In this document: positions 24,910-33,701 of the stretch, in pieces
How positions within the stretch are numbered: position 1 is the stretch's first letter
Layout: every line of letters begins with the position of its first letter
From: Alistipes sp.
GTDB lineage: Bacteria > Bacteroidota > Bacteroidia > Bacteroidales > Rikenellaceae
Assembly: GCA_017624955.1 (NCBI GenBank)
Contig: JAGAMA010000040.1
Coordinates: 59,605 to 123,604, forward strand
Direction of reading: 5' to 3'
DNA length: 64,000 nt
Made by a program: the position numbers and the translations under genes
The notes under the pieces: generated by a model
What the model was told of the DNA's origin: nothing
What the model saw: only the letters and a program-made list of their open reading frames with translations
Databases searched by the model: none

Positions 24910-27900
24910 ATGGTAACCCTCTTCCTTACACTCTACGCTTGGTTTAAGCGCCATCGCGCCGCCTTTTGGCTGACCCTCGCAGGGTCGGTCGCCGTGGTGG
25001 TGTGGTTCGCTTTGCAGGTGCGCTTCGAGGAGAATATTTCGAGCTTCTTCGACGACGGTAGCGGACGAGGTGAGCAGGAGGTGTTCGATAACCTGAAGCT
25101 CAAAGATCGGATTGTGGTGATGCTCACGGGCGATGACCCCGATACGATCCTCGATGCAGGCTATACGCTGAGCGAAAGGCTCACAACGCTCATCGACGAG
25201 GGGCTGCTGACGGCCGTCACGAGTGCCGCCGATGAGACGACGATCGGAGCTACCTCCGACTTTGTCTATCGCTACCTGCCGCTTTGGTTGGAGGAGGCGG
25301 ACTATCAGCGCCTCGATTCGCTCCTTCGACGTGAGGGGATGCGCTCCTCGTTGGAGGCAACTTTCCGCCTTTTGTCCTCGCCTACGGGGTTGGCCGTGGG
25401 GGAGGTGGTGCGGCGCGATCCGTTGGCGATCGGTACGCACCTGATGCGCCGCTTCGAGCGGTTCAATACCCATACGAACTACGAACTCTATGGCGGTGCG
25501 CTCTTTACGGAGGATATGCGCTCGATGCTCTTCTTCCTCTCGCCCGCCTTTGGCATGGGCAGTACGGGAAGCAACGAACGGTTGGTCGGCGAGTTGGAGC
25601 AATACGCCGCAACCGTTGAGGAGGAGTATGCCGTGCAGGTGGATTATGTCGGTGGCCCGATTGTGGCGGTGCATAACGCCCGTTGCATCAAGCAGGATAC
25701 CTCGATTACCCTCACGCTGGCGCTGCTGGTCATTGTGGCCGTACTCTTCTTCTCGTTCAGCAACCGCCGAGCCATTCCGCTCATCATCACGCCGCCCCTC
25801 TTCGGTGCGCTCTTCTCGTTGGCAATTATCTACTTCGTGCAGGGCGAAATCTCGGCCATTGCGATTGGTGCCGGTGCGGTGGTGATGGGTATTGCGTTGA
25901 GCTATTCGATCCATGTCGTGGCGCATAGCAACCACACCGCGGAGCCGACACAGATCATCCGTGAGTTGGCCTATCCGCTTACGATCGGCTGTTTGACAAC
26001 CATTGGCGCGTTTGTGGCCCTGCTCTTTACGCGCTCGGTGATGCTGCACGATTTGGGGCTCTTCTCGGCCCTGGCTTTGGTGGGTACGACCCTCTTCTGC
26101 CTCATCTTCCTGCCGCACTTCATTCGCCCGAAGCGACAGGCGCGCACGGGACGACTGATGGCGTGGATCGAGCGCGCCAACGACTACGACTACGCCCGCA
26201 ACCGCTGGGCCGTGGGGGTGCTGGCCGTGCTGACCATCGTGGCATTGTTCCTCTATCGTGGCGCGGGCTTCGATAGCAACATGACCAACCTGAACTATGT
26301 GCCGGAGGATATCCTGCGTGCCGAGGAGCGGCTGGAGGAGGCCTTTGGCGATCAGTCACGGCAGGTCTATCTGGTCAGCTCGGCCGACGATCCGGCCTCG
26401 ACCGCTACGGCCTATGCACGGTTGGACAGCCTGGCCACGGCGTTGCAGGGCGAGGGGTTGATCGAAAACTATACCTCGGTCGGCGACTTTGTCTTGCCGC
26501 GTGAGGAGCAGGAGCGCCGCATTGCCCGATGGAATCGCTTTTGGGAGGGACGGCGCGAACGGGTGTTGGCCGATTTTGAGCAGGCGAGCCTGGATGCAGG
26601 TTTCCGCGCAGGGGCTTTCCCGGCCTTTGAGGAGCTGGTTACGAAGCGCTACGAGCCGTGCGGATATAGTGCCGAGGAGTTACAATCGGTGCCGATCCTC
26701 TCGGATTGGATCAACAACACGGAGCGAGGGGCCCTGCTTGTGAGCCGCATGGAGCTTGAAACGGCCGCCAAGGAGGAGGTCTATGGCCGCCTCTCACAGC
26801 TCGAAACAACGCAGATCATCGACCGCGCCTACTTCTCGTCGCGCATGGTGGAGCAGGCGAGCGAGGATTTTGATTTTATCCTCCTCATCTCGTCGCTCAT
26901 CGTCTTTGTGGCGCTTTGGATCTCCTACGGGCGCATCGAGTTGGCCGTGATGGCCTTCCTGCCGATGTGCATCACCTGGGTTATTATCCTGGGGTTGATG
27001 GCCCTCTTCGATATTCGCTTCAACATCGTCAATGTCATTCTGGCCACCTTTATCTTCGGTATCGGTGACGACTTCTCGATCTTTATCATGGACGGCCTGT
27101 TGGAGGAGTACCGCACGGGGCGTAAACTCTTGGGGGCACATAAGACTGCGATCTTCTTCTCGGCCTTTACGACCGTGGTGGGTATGGGTGTGCTGATCTT
27201 TGCCCGCCACCCGGCACTGCAGTCGATCGCCCTGATCTCGGTGCTGGGCATGGTGGTTGTGTTGTTGGTGGCCTATACGCTGCAACCCTTCCTCTTCCGT
27301 CTGCTGGTTACCTCGCAGACCGCGCGTCAGGGGTCGCCCTATACGCTCATGAGCCTCCTGGGGAGTGTATTTGCCTTTACGACCTTCTTTGTGGGGTGTC
27401 TTTACCTGCAGGCGATGATCCTTGTGTTGGAGCTGCTGCCGCTGAAGCGTGCATGCCGTAAGGCGATTTTCCATCGATCGCTCTACCGATTTACGCGCTT
27501 CTTCCTGTGGTTGATGCCGATGGTAAAAACTGTGCGCGAAAATCCTGCGAAGGAGCGCTTCGAGCATCCTGCGGTGCTCATTGCGAACCATCAATCCTTC
27601 ATCGATATCCTGCTCCTGCTCTCGACCACGCCGCGCCTGGTGCTGGTGACCAACAGCTGGGTATGGCACTCGCCCTTCTTCGGGCGGATTGTGCGCTATG
27701 CCGATTGCTACCATGCGGCCGATGGCTATGAGCAGCTTGCCGAGCGCCTGCGTCCGCGCGTGGAGGAGGGTTATACGGTGGCGCTCTTCCCCGAGGGAAC
27801 GCGCTCCGTGGATGGCACAATCGGCCGTTTCCACAAGGGGGCCTTCTACCTGGCCGAGCAGCTACAATTGGATATCCTGCCGTTGGTCATCTATGGCGCG

Positions 27901-28755
27901 GGGATGGTGTCGCCCAAACGCACGGGCTTCCACATCCGTCGCGGATGGCTCGTCACGCGCACGCTGGCGCGCGTGAAGGCCGAGGATACGACCTTTGGCG
28001 AAAATTACCGCGAACAGGCGAAGGCCTACCGCAAACTTTTCTGTACGGAGTACGAGGCGCTGCAAGCAAAGTATGGTGTGACGGAGAATCCCTGGTTCCG
28101 CCAGACGGTGTTGGGCAACTATATCTACAAAAGCCCCGTGCAGGAGTGGTATATGCGCGTGAAATTGCCGCTGGACGGCTACTACCGTTTGTGGAATCGC
28201 CTCATTCCGCGCCGTGCACGGGTGACCGATGTGGGTTGTGGCCTGGGACAGATGGCGACCATGTTGTCGCTCCTGGGGCCTGAACGAACCATCGTGGGAC
28301 TTGATTACGACGAGGAGAAGATCCTCCAGGCGAGCCATAGCCACCTCTCGTCCGAAAGGTTGCAGTTCCGCCTTTTCGATATGCGCTACGATTCGCTCCC
28401 CGAGTCGGATGTGTTCCTCTTTAACGATTCGTTGCACTACATTGCCGCCGAGAGTCAGCGTGCCGTGCTGCATCGTGCCGTGGAGGCGCTCTCTGACGGG
28501 GGTATGATCCTGGTGCGTGATGGCGATGCTTCGCGCGATGAGAAGCGCCACGAGGCGATCCTGCGCACCGAGCGTTGGTCCACGCGCATCCTGCGCTTTA
28601 ACCGCACGGATGAGGCGCTGCACTTTGTCGATCGGGAGTTTATGATGCACTTTGCCGAGGAGGAGGGGCTGGCGTTACGCATCGAGGCGTGTGATCGCAC
28701 CACCTCCGAGACGATGTATATACTCACTAAATCCGAAAAGCATGGCCGGGTATGA
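24910..28755 (+). CDS. RND/MMPL exporter fused to PlsC acyltransferase and methyltransferase domains
   Basis: 1281 residues from the ATG at 24910; an open upstream extension to 24850 overlaps the previous gene. Residues 1-835 form an RND/MMPL exporter with 11-12 helices in two repeats, including IAIGAGAVVMGIALSYSIHV and FGIGDDFSIFIMDG. Residues about 865-1080 are a PlsC acyltransferase with His894-x4-Asp899 (ANHQSFIDIL) and FPEGTRSVDG. Residues about 1095-1281 are a class I methyltransferase with Asp1107 in DVGCGLGQ. It probably exports the lipid-linked polyene while the cytoplasmic domains finish its acylation or methylation. These functions are usually on separate genes in proteobacterial aryl-polyene loci. 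Confidence 0.88.
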   Translation: MVTLFLTLYAWFKRHRAAFWLTLAGSVAVVVWFALQVRFEENISSFFDDGSGRGEQEVFDNLKLKDRIVVMLTGDDPDTILDAGYTLSERLTTLIDEGLLTAVTSAADETTIGATSDFVYRYLPLWLEEADYQRLDSLLRREGMRSSLEATFRLLSSPTGLAVGEVVRRDPLAIGTHLMRRFERFNTHTNYELYGGALFTEDMRSMLFFLSPAFGMGSTGSNERLVGELEQYAATVEEEYAVQVDYVGGPIVAVHNARCIKQDTSITLTLALLVIVAVLFFSFSNRRAIPLIITPPLFGALFSLAIIYFVQGEISAIAIGAGAVVMGIALSYSIHVVAHSNHTAEPTQIIRELAYPLTIGCLTTIGAFVALLFTRSVMLHDLGLFSALALVGTTLFCLIFLPHFIRPKRQARTGRLMAWIERANDYDYARNRWAVGVLAVLTIVALFLYRGAGFDSNMTNLNYVPEDILRAEERLEEAFGDQSRQVYLVSSADDPASTATAYARLDSLATALQGEGLIENYTSVGDFVLPREEQERRIARWNRFWEGRRERVLADFEQASLDAGFRAGAFPAFEELVTKRYEPCGYSAEELQSVPILSDWINNTERGALLVSRMELETAAKEEVYGRLSQLETTQIIDRAYFSSRMVEQASEDFDFILLISSLIVFVALWISYGRIELAVMAFLPMCITWVIILGLMALFDIRFNIVNVILATFIFGIGDDFSIFIMDGLLEEYRTGRKLLGAHKTAIFFSAFTTVVGMGVLIFARHPALQSIALISVLGMVVVLLVAYTLQPFLFRLLVTSQTARQGSPYTLMSLLGSVFAFTTFFVGCLYLQAMILVLELLPLKRACRKAIFHRSLYRFTRFFLWLMPMVKTVRENPAKERFEHPAVLIANHQSFIDILLLLSTTPRLVLVTNSWVWHSPFFGRIVRYADCYHAADGYEQLAERLRPRVEEGYTVALFPEGTRSVDGTIGRFHKGAFYLAEQLQLDILPLVIYGAGMVSPKRTGFHIRRGWLVTRTLARVKAEDTTFGENYREQAKAYRKLFCTEYEALQAKYGVTENPWFRQTVLGNYIYKSPVQEWYMRVKLPLDGYYRLWNRLIPRRARVTDVGCGLGQMATMLSLLGPERTIVGLDYDEEKILQASHSHLSSERLQFRLFDMRYDSLPESDVFLFNDSLHYIAAESQRAVLHRAVEALSDGGMILVRDGDASRDEKRHEAILRTERWSTRILRFNRTDEALHFVDREFMMHFAEEEGLALRIEACDRTTSETMYILTKSEKHGRV

Positions 28756-30232
28756 TGTCGTAGTGATCGGTAGCGGTCTGGGTGGCCTGAGTGCCGCTGT
28801 GATGCTTGCCAAGGAGGGCCTGCGGGTGCTTGTGGTCGAGCAGCATCGCGTGGTGGGCGGCTGTTTGCAGTCGTTCCGCCGGGGCGAGTACCTGCTCGAT
28901 ACGGGTATTCACTACGTCGGCTCACTTGCCGAGGGTCGTATCCTGAATCAATATTTCCGCTACCTGGGGGTGATGGATCGCCTGCAGCTGCAACGATTGG
29001 ATGATGCGGGTTATGACCATATCCACCTCCACGACGGGACGACCTATCGCCACGCGGCAGGGTATGAAAACTATGTGGAGGAGCTTGCAGCCGCCTTTCC
29101 GCAAGAACGGGAGGGGTTGAAGGCCTTCTGCCGTCAGATGAAGCAGGTGGGCGATCTGATCGACCCCGAGGTGCTGCGCAGTGGTCGCCTCTCGGCAGGC
29201 GGCATCGAGTTTATGTCGCTCTCGGTCGCCGAGGAGCTGGAGCGCCTCATTTCCGATGAGCGCCTTCGTCAGGTGTTGGCCGGCTCGGTGCCCCTCTATG
29301 CGGGTCAGCGCAACCGCTCGTCGTTCTACGAGCACGCCATGATCAACCACTCGAATATCGAGGGTGCATATAGCTTTGTCGGAGGTACGCAACAGTTGGC
29401 CGATCTGTTGGCCGATGAGATTCGCCGTCATGGTGGCGAGGTGCGCCTTTCGGCCGAGGTAACACGCATCCACCTCGAAGGGGATCGGGCCGAGTGGTTG
29501 GAGCTGAATGGCGAGGAGCGGATCGACACGAAATGGATACTCTCCTCGATCCACCCCGTGCGCACCTTTGCCCTGTTGGAGAACAATACGGTGATCAAGC
29601 GCGCCTTCTTCAGCCGACTGAATGCCCTGGAGAACTCCTATGGTCTCTTTACGGTCTATCTGCTCCTAAAGCGCGGTTCGGTGCCCTACGAAAATAGCAA
29701 CCACTACTACTACAACGCCGAGGATGTCTGGTCGCATCGGGCCGATTATCGGGGTGTGAACCTCCCCGTGGTGCTCTTCTCGATGCAGCCCTCTGCGAGT
29801 GGATATAGCGATGTGGCAACCCTTCTGGTGCCGATGCTTCGGGAGGATATGACGCGGTGGGAGGCAAGCCGTGTGGGACGACGAGGCGAGGAGTACGAAG
29901 CCTTCAAAGCACACTTTGCCGAGCGCGTGATCGACTTTGTGGCGCAGTATCGTCCCGAACTGAAGGGGCAGATTGCCGCCATGCATACCGCCTCGCCCCT
30001 CACATACCGCGACTATACGGCTACCCCCGACGGGTCGGCCTACGGTATCGTGAAGGATTATCACAACCCGATCGTGAATCACCTGCCGGCCCGCACGCGC
30101 ATCCAGAACCTGCTGCTTGCGGGGCAGAACCTGAATGTACACGGGGCGCTGGGCGTGGTGGTGTCGTCGGCCGTCTCGTGTAGCGAGCTGCTCGGCGTAG
30201 AGTACCTGGCTAAAAAGATTGGAGATGCGTAG
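28742..30232 (+). CDS. FAD-dependent oxidoreductase, phytoene desaturase/retinol saturase-like
   Basis: 496 residues from the ATG at 28742, overlapping the exporter gene by 14 bases. The N-terminal Rossmann motif VVVIGSGLGGLSAAVMLAKEG and VVGGCLQSFRRGEYLLDTG are typical of carotenoid-type desaturases and isomerases. The C-terminus has LLLAGQNLNVHGALGVVVSS, the second FAD contact. It may oxidise, reduce or isomerise double bonds in the polyene chain. The direction of reaction cannot be read from sequence. Confidence 0.8.
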   Translation: MAGYDVVVIGSGLGGLSAAVMLAKEGLRVLVVEQHRVVGGCLQSFRRGEYLLDTGIHYVGSLAEGRILNQYFRYLGVMDRLQLQRLDDAGYDHIHLHDGTTYRHAAGYENYVEELAAAFPQEREGLKAFCRQMKQVGDLIDPEVLRSGRLSAGGIEFMSLSVAEELERLISDERLRQVLAGSVPLYAGQRNRSSFYEHAMINHSNIEGAYSFVGGTQQLADLLADEIRRHGGEVRLSAEVTRIHLEGDRAEWLELNGEERIDTKWILSSIHPVRTFALLENNTVIKRAFFSRLNALENSYGLFTVYLLLKRGSVPYENSNHYYYNAEDVWSHRADYRGVNLPVVLFSMQPSASGYSDVATLLVPMLREDMTRWEASRVGRRGEEYEAFKAHFAERVIDFVAQYRPELKGQIAAMHTASPLTYRDYTATPDGSAYGIVKDYHNPIVNHLPARTRIQNLLLAGQNLNVHGALGVVVSSAVSCSELLGVEYLAKKIGDA

Positions 30233-31904
30233 GGTCTTAAAAATAGCATTGTGGAGCGTGGCGCTGCTTGTCGGATTGGTAATCGTGTTGCCGATCGGGG
30301 TGGGTGCGTACCTCTACCATACGGTCGAACTATGCGAACCGCAGATCGAGGTTGATACGGCTGCTTATCGGCCGCTGTGCGTGGGCGACTCATTGCGCAT
30401 CGTGGGACGAAACACGCTGCTCAGGAATCGCTACGGCCTTTGGGAGGGACGTATCGCGGGGTCGGCTTCGGAGCGTGGTGCGGTGCTGGGTCGCCTGGCC
30501 GAGCCGGAGATTGCCTACCAGGAGCAGGTCTTCGTGGATCAGATTCGCCGCATCATCCCCTCGGATCGTTACCTTTGGTTGCTGCATAAGCTGACCCTTA
30601 TCTTCAACCGCCACATGGCACAATACATCCCCGAGGAGTATCGTGAGGAGATCTACGCCTTGTCGGCCTCGTGCAGCCACGAGTTTGATGTGTTGGGGTC
30701 GCCCTATGCCCGTCAGCTTAACTACCATGCGGCACACGATATCGGCCATGCGATGCAGGAGTATATGTTGGTCGGTTGCTCCTCGTTTGCTGTCTGGGGT
30801 GCGGAGAGTGCGGATGGCGAACTGCTCGTTGGGCGCAACTTCGACTTCTGGGTGGGGGATGATTTCGCCCGCCACAAGATCCTGCTTTTGGTCGAGCCCG
30901 ATGCGGGCTATCGCTACGCTTCGGTCACCTGGCCCGGGATGGTGGGGGTGCTTTCGGGTATGAATGAGCGCGGACTCACGGTGACGATCAACGCCTCGAA
31001 GGGGGCGATCCCGACCGCTTCGGCCACGCCGATTTCGATCCTCACGCGCGAGATACTGCAATACGCCGCGACGATCGAGGAGGCCTATGCGATTGCCCAA
31101 AAGCGCCAAACCTTTGTCTCGGAGTCGATCCTGGTCGCCTCGGCCGAGGATGGATGTGCCGCGATTATCGAGAAGAGCCCCGATGCAATAGCCCTCTACC
31201 GTCCCGATGGCGAACGGGTGATATCGACCAACCACTACCAAAGCGAACACTTCGCCTCGGATCCTGCGAATCGAGAAAATATCGCCACCTCGGACAGCCC
31301 CTATCGTTGGGCGCGGTTGAAAGAACTGCTGGACGAGCTGAGCCCGATGACCCCCGAAAAGGCCACTTCGGTGTTGCGTAATACGAAGGGGGTGGGGGAG
31401 CGCGCGCTCGGCCTGACCAACGAGAAGGCGCTTAACCAATGTATTGCCCACCACGGCGTGATCTTCCAACCTGCGCAGCGCCGACTGTGGCTCTCGACCG
31501 AGCCGTGGCAGGCGGGGCGCATGCTCTGCTACGAGCTGGATGAACTCTTTGCCCGTGAGGAGGCCTTCGATCGGTCGATGGTGAGTGAGCATCTGTCGAT
31601 CGAACGCGATACCGCCTTCCTCCGCACGGAGTATCCGCGCGTAATGGCCCATCGCGCCCTCTCAAAGGAGATTCGGCAGTTGCTCGATGCTGGGCAGTCG
31701 GTTGATCCTGCGTTGGTGGATTCGCTCTGCCGCAACAACCCCGATTACTACGGAGTCTACCTCCTCGCGGGCGATGTGGCGGCTGTTTCAGGCGAGTATC
31801 AGCGCGCTTGTGAGGCGTGGCAACGGGCGTTGGCGTGCGAGATTCCGCGCCTGGCAGAAAAAGAAGCTATTGAACAAAAACTTTCCGAATATGGTACAAG
31901 ATAA
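30225..31904 (+). CDS. Membrane-anchored C45-type N-terminal-nucleophile acyltransferase/hydrolase
   Basis: 559 residues from the ATG at 30225, overlapping the oxidoreductase gene by eight bases. A membrane anchor (about 8-30) and a 150-residue helical region precede MLVGCSSFAVWG. Cys185 there is the expected autoproteolytic nucleophile, followed by LLVGRNFDFW and NERGLTVTINASKG of the acyl-CoA:6-aminopenicillanate acyltransferase group. A C-terminal helical part (about 415-559) ends in a tetratricopeptide-like AGDVAAVSGEYQRACEAWQRAL. It may transfer or remove the aryl-polyene acyl group on the periplasmic side. Confidence 0.78.
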   Translation: MRRVLKIALWSVALLVGLVIVLPIGVGAYLYHTVELCEPQIEVDTAAYRPLCVGDSLRIVGRNTLLRNRYGLWEGRIAGSASERGAVLGRLAEPEIAYQEQVFVDQIRRIIPSDRYLWLLHKLTLIFNRHMAQYIPEEYREEIYALSASCSHEFDVLGSPYARQLNYHAAHDIGHAMQEYMLVGCSSFAVWGAESADGELLVGRNFDFWVGDDFARHKILLLVEPDAGYRYASVTWPGMVGVLSGMNERGLTVTINASKGAIPTASATPISILTREILQYAATIEEAYAIAQKRQTFVSESILVASAEDGCAAIIEKSPDAIALYRPDGERVISTNHYQSEHFASDPANRENIATSDSPYRWARLKELLDELSPMTPEKATSVLRNTKGVGERALGLTNEKALNQCIAHHGVIFQPAQRRLWLSTEPWQAGRMLCYELDELFAREEAFDRSMVSEHLSIERDTAFLRTEYPRVMAHRALSKEIRQLLDAGQSVDPALVDSLCRNNPDYYGVYLLAGDVAAVSGEYQRACEAWQRALACEIPRLAEKEAIEQKLSEYGTR

Positions 31905-33192
31905 GGAGTTACACTATCGCTCCAAGGAGGAGATCCGCCTCTTCCAGGAGGTGCGCTTAAGAGAGACGATTGCCTATGTGGCCGATCGTTCCGCCTTCTA
32001 TCGTCGCCTCTTTGAGGAGCACCATATAGACCCGGCATCGATCCGCACGCTGGAGGATCTGAAGCGCCTGCCGCTCACCTCGAAAGAGGATTTGCAGCTT
32101 CACGGCGAGGAGTTTGTCTGCGTCGAGAAGCGTGCGATCATCGACTATGTCACCACCTCGGGTACGCTGGGCGATCCCGTGACCTTTGCCCTCACGGAGG
32201 GCGACCTGGAGCGTCTGGCCTATAACGAGGCCTGCTCGTTCCACATGGCCGGTTGCACGGAGGAGGATGTGATGCAGCTCATGACGACAATCGACCGTCG
32301 CTTTATGGCGGGCTTGGCCTACTTCCTGGGGGCGCGTAAGCTCGGATGTGGCGTGGTGCGTGTCGGCAACGGTATTCCCGAATTGCAGTGGGATACGATT
32401 CGCCGCGTAGGCTCTACGGCTTGTATGGTGGTCCCCTCGTTCCTGATGAAGCTGATCGAGTTTGCCGAGAAGAGTGGCTTTGATCCCAACCGGAGCACCC
32501 TGCGCAAGGCGATCTGCATCGGCGAGACGCTTCGCACCCCGGATGGCGCATTGACGAAGCTGGCCGAGAAGATTTCGGCGCGCTGGCCGCAGTTGGAGCT
32601 CTACTCGACCTACGCATCGACCGAGATGCAAAGCTCCTTCACGGAGTGTGCTTACCATGCGGGCGGCCATATCCCGGCCGACCTGATCATTGTCGAGCTG
32701 CTCGACGAAAACGGTGCACCCGTTGCGGCGGGCGAGGCGGGCGAGGTGACAATCACGACCCTCGGCGTGGAGGGCATGCCGCTCGTTCGTTTCCGCACGG
32801 GCGATATGTGCGTGATGTATGACGAGCCTTGCCGTTGTGGTCGCCATACGGCGCGCCTGAGCGGTGTGATCGGCCGCAAGGGGCAGATGATCAAATTCAA
32901 GGGCACGACCCTCTATCCGCCTGCACTGTTCGATATTTTGGACAACATTCCCCAGGTCGAGAACTACATCGTTGAGGTCTTTACCAATGCCCTCGGCACG
33001 GATCAGATTCAGATCAAGATCGGCTCGGAGAACCACAGCGAGAGCTTCATCAAGGAGATCAAGGACATCTTCCGCTCGAAGGTGCGCGTTGCGCCCGATA
33101 TTCGCTTCGAGCCGGCCGAGCTGATTGCCAAGCAGCAGATGCCCCCGATGAGCCGCAAGGTGGTGAAATTCTTTGATTTGCGTAATCGGTAG
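31891..33192 (+). CDS. Adenylate-forming ligase, phenylacetate-CoA ligase family
   Basis: 433 residues from the ATG at 31891, overlapping the C45 gene by 14 bases. It follows the PaaK pattern: YVTTSGTLGDPVTFALTEGDLER (AMP and phosphate loop), LYSTYASTEMQSSFTEC, and PLVRFRTGDMC with the hinge region GVIGRKGQMIKFKG. It is the only adenylating enzyme in the operon. The most likely reaction is ATP-dependent activation of the coumarate made by the ammonia-lyase and its loading on an ACP or CoA as starter unit. It closes the biosynthetic part of the operon. Confidence 0.85.
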   Translation: MVQDKELHYRSKEEIRLFQEVRLRETIAYVADRSAFYRRLFEEHHIDPASIRTLEDLKRLPLTSKEDLQLHGEEFVCVEKRAIIDYVTTSGTLGDPVTFALTEGDLERLAYNEACSFHMAGCTEEDVMQLMTTIDRRFMAGLAYFLGARKLGCGVVRVGNGIPELQWDTIRRVGSTACMVVPSFLMKLIEFAEKSGFDPNRSTLRKAICIGETLRTPDGALTKLAEKISARWPQLELYSTYASTEMQSSFTECAYHAGGHIPADLIIVELLDENGAPVAAGEAGEVTITTLGVEGMPLVRFRTGDMCVMYDEPCRCGRHTARLSGVIGRKGQMIKFKGTTLYPPALFDILDNIPQVENYIVEVFTNALGTDQIQIKIGSENHSESFIKEIKDIFRSKVRVAPDIRFEPAELIAKQQMPPMSRKVVKFFDLRNR

Positions 33193-33194
33193 CG

Positions 33195-33689
33195 ATGGAG
33201 AACTTTGCAGCCATAGACTTTGAGACGGCCAACGGCGCGCGTTCGAGTGTCTGCTCGGTGGGTGTGGTCGTGGTGCGCGAAGGGGAGATCGTAGACCGCT
33301 TCTACAGCCTCATCCGCCCCGAGCCGGACTACTACGCCTACTTCTGTCAGCGTGTGCATGGTCTTTCGCGGCGCGATACTTGCAACGCTCCCACATTCCC
33401 CGAGGTGTGGGCCGAGATCGAAGAGCGCATCTACGGGCTTCCGCTTGTGGCGCATAACGCCCGCTTTGATGAGGGGTGCCTGCGTGCTGTGTTCGATTGC
33501 TACGGGATGCGCTATCCGGGTTACACATTTTACGATACGCTTGCCGCATCGCGCCGCACCTTTGGGCGCACGCTGGAGAACCACCAGCTCCACACCGTGG
33601 CCGATGCGTGCGGATTCTCGCTCGAGGATCACCACCACGCCCTGGCCGATGCCGAAGCGTGTGCCGCTATTGCGCTGAAAATCCTATAA
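33195..33689 (+). CDS. DnaQ-like 3'-5' exonuclease
   Basis: 164 residues with the DEDDh exonuclease motifs: AIDFETAN (ExoI Asp and Glu), LVAHNARFDEGCL (ExoII Asp), and HHALADAEACAAI (ExoIII His and Asp). The length fits a stand-alone domain of the DNA polymerase III epsilon type. It starts two bases after the ligase gene, so it is probably on the pigment transcript, but there is no evident mechanistic link. Confidence 0.85.
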   Translation: MENFAAIDFETANGARSSVCSVGVVVVREGEIVDRFYSLIRPEPDYYAYFCQRVHGLSRRDTCNAPTFPEVWAEIEERIYGLPLVAHNARFDEGCLRAVFDCYGMRYPGYTFYDTLAASRRTFGRTLENHQLHTVADACGFSLEDHHHALADAEACAAIALKIL

Positions 33690-33701
33690 AACAAGGATAT
33701 C

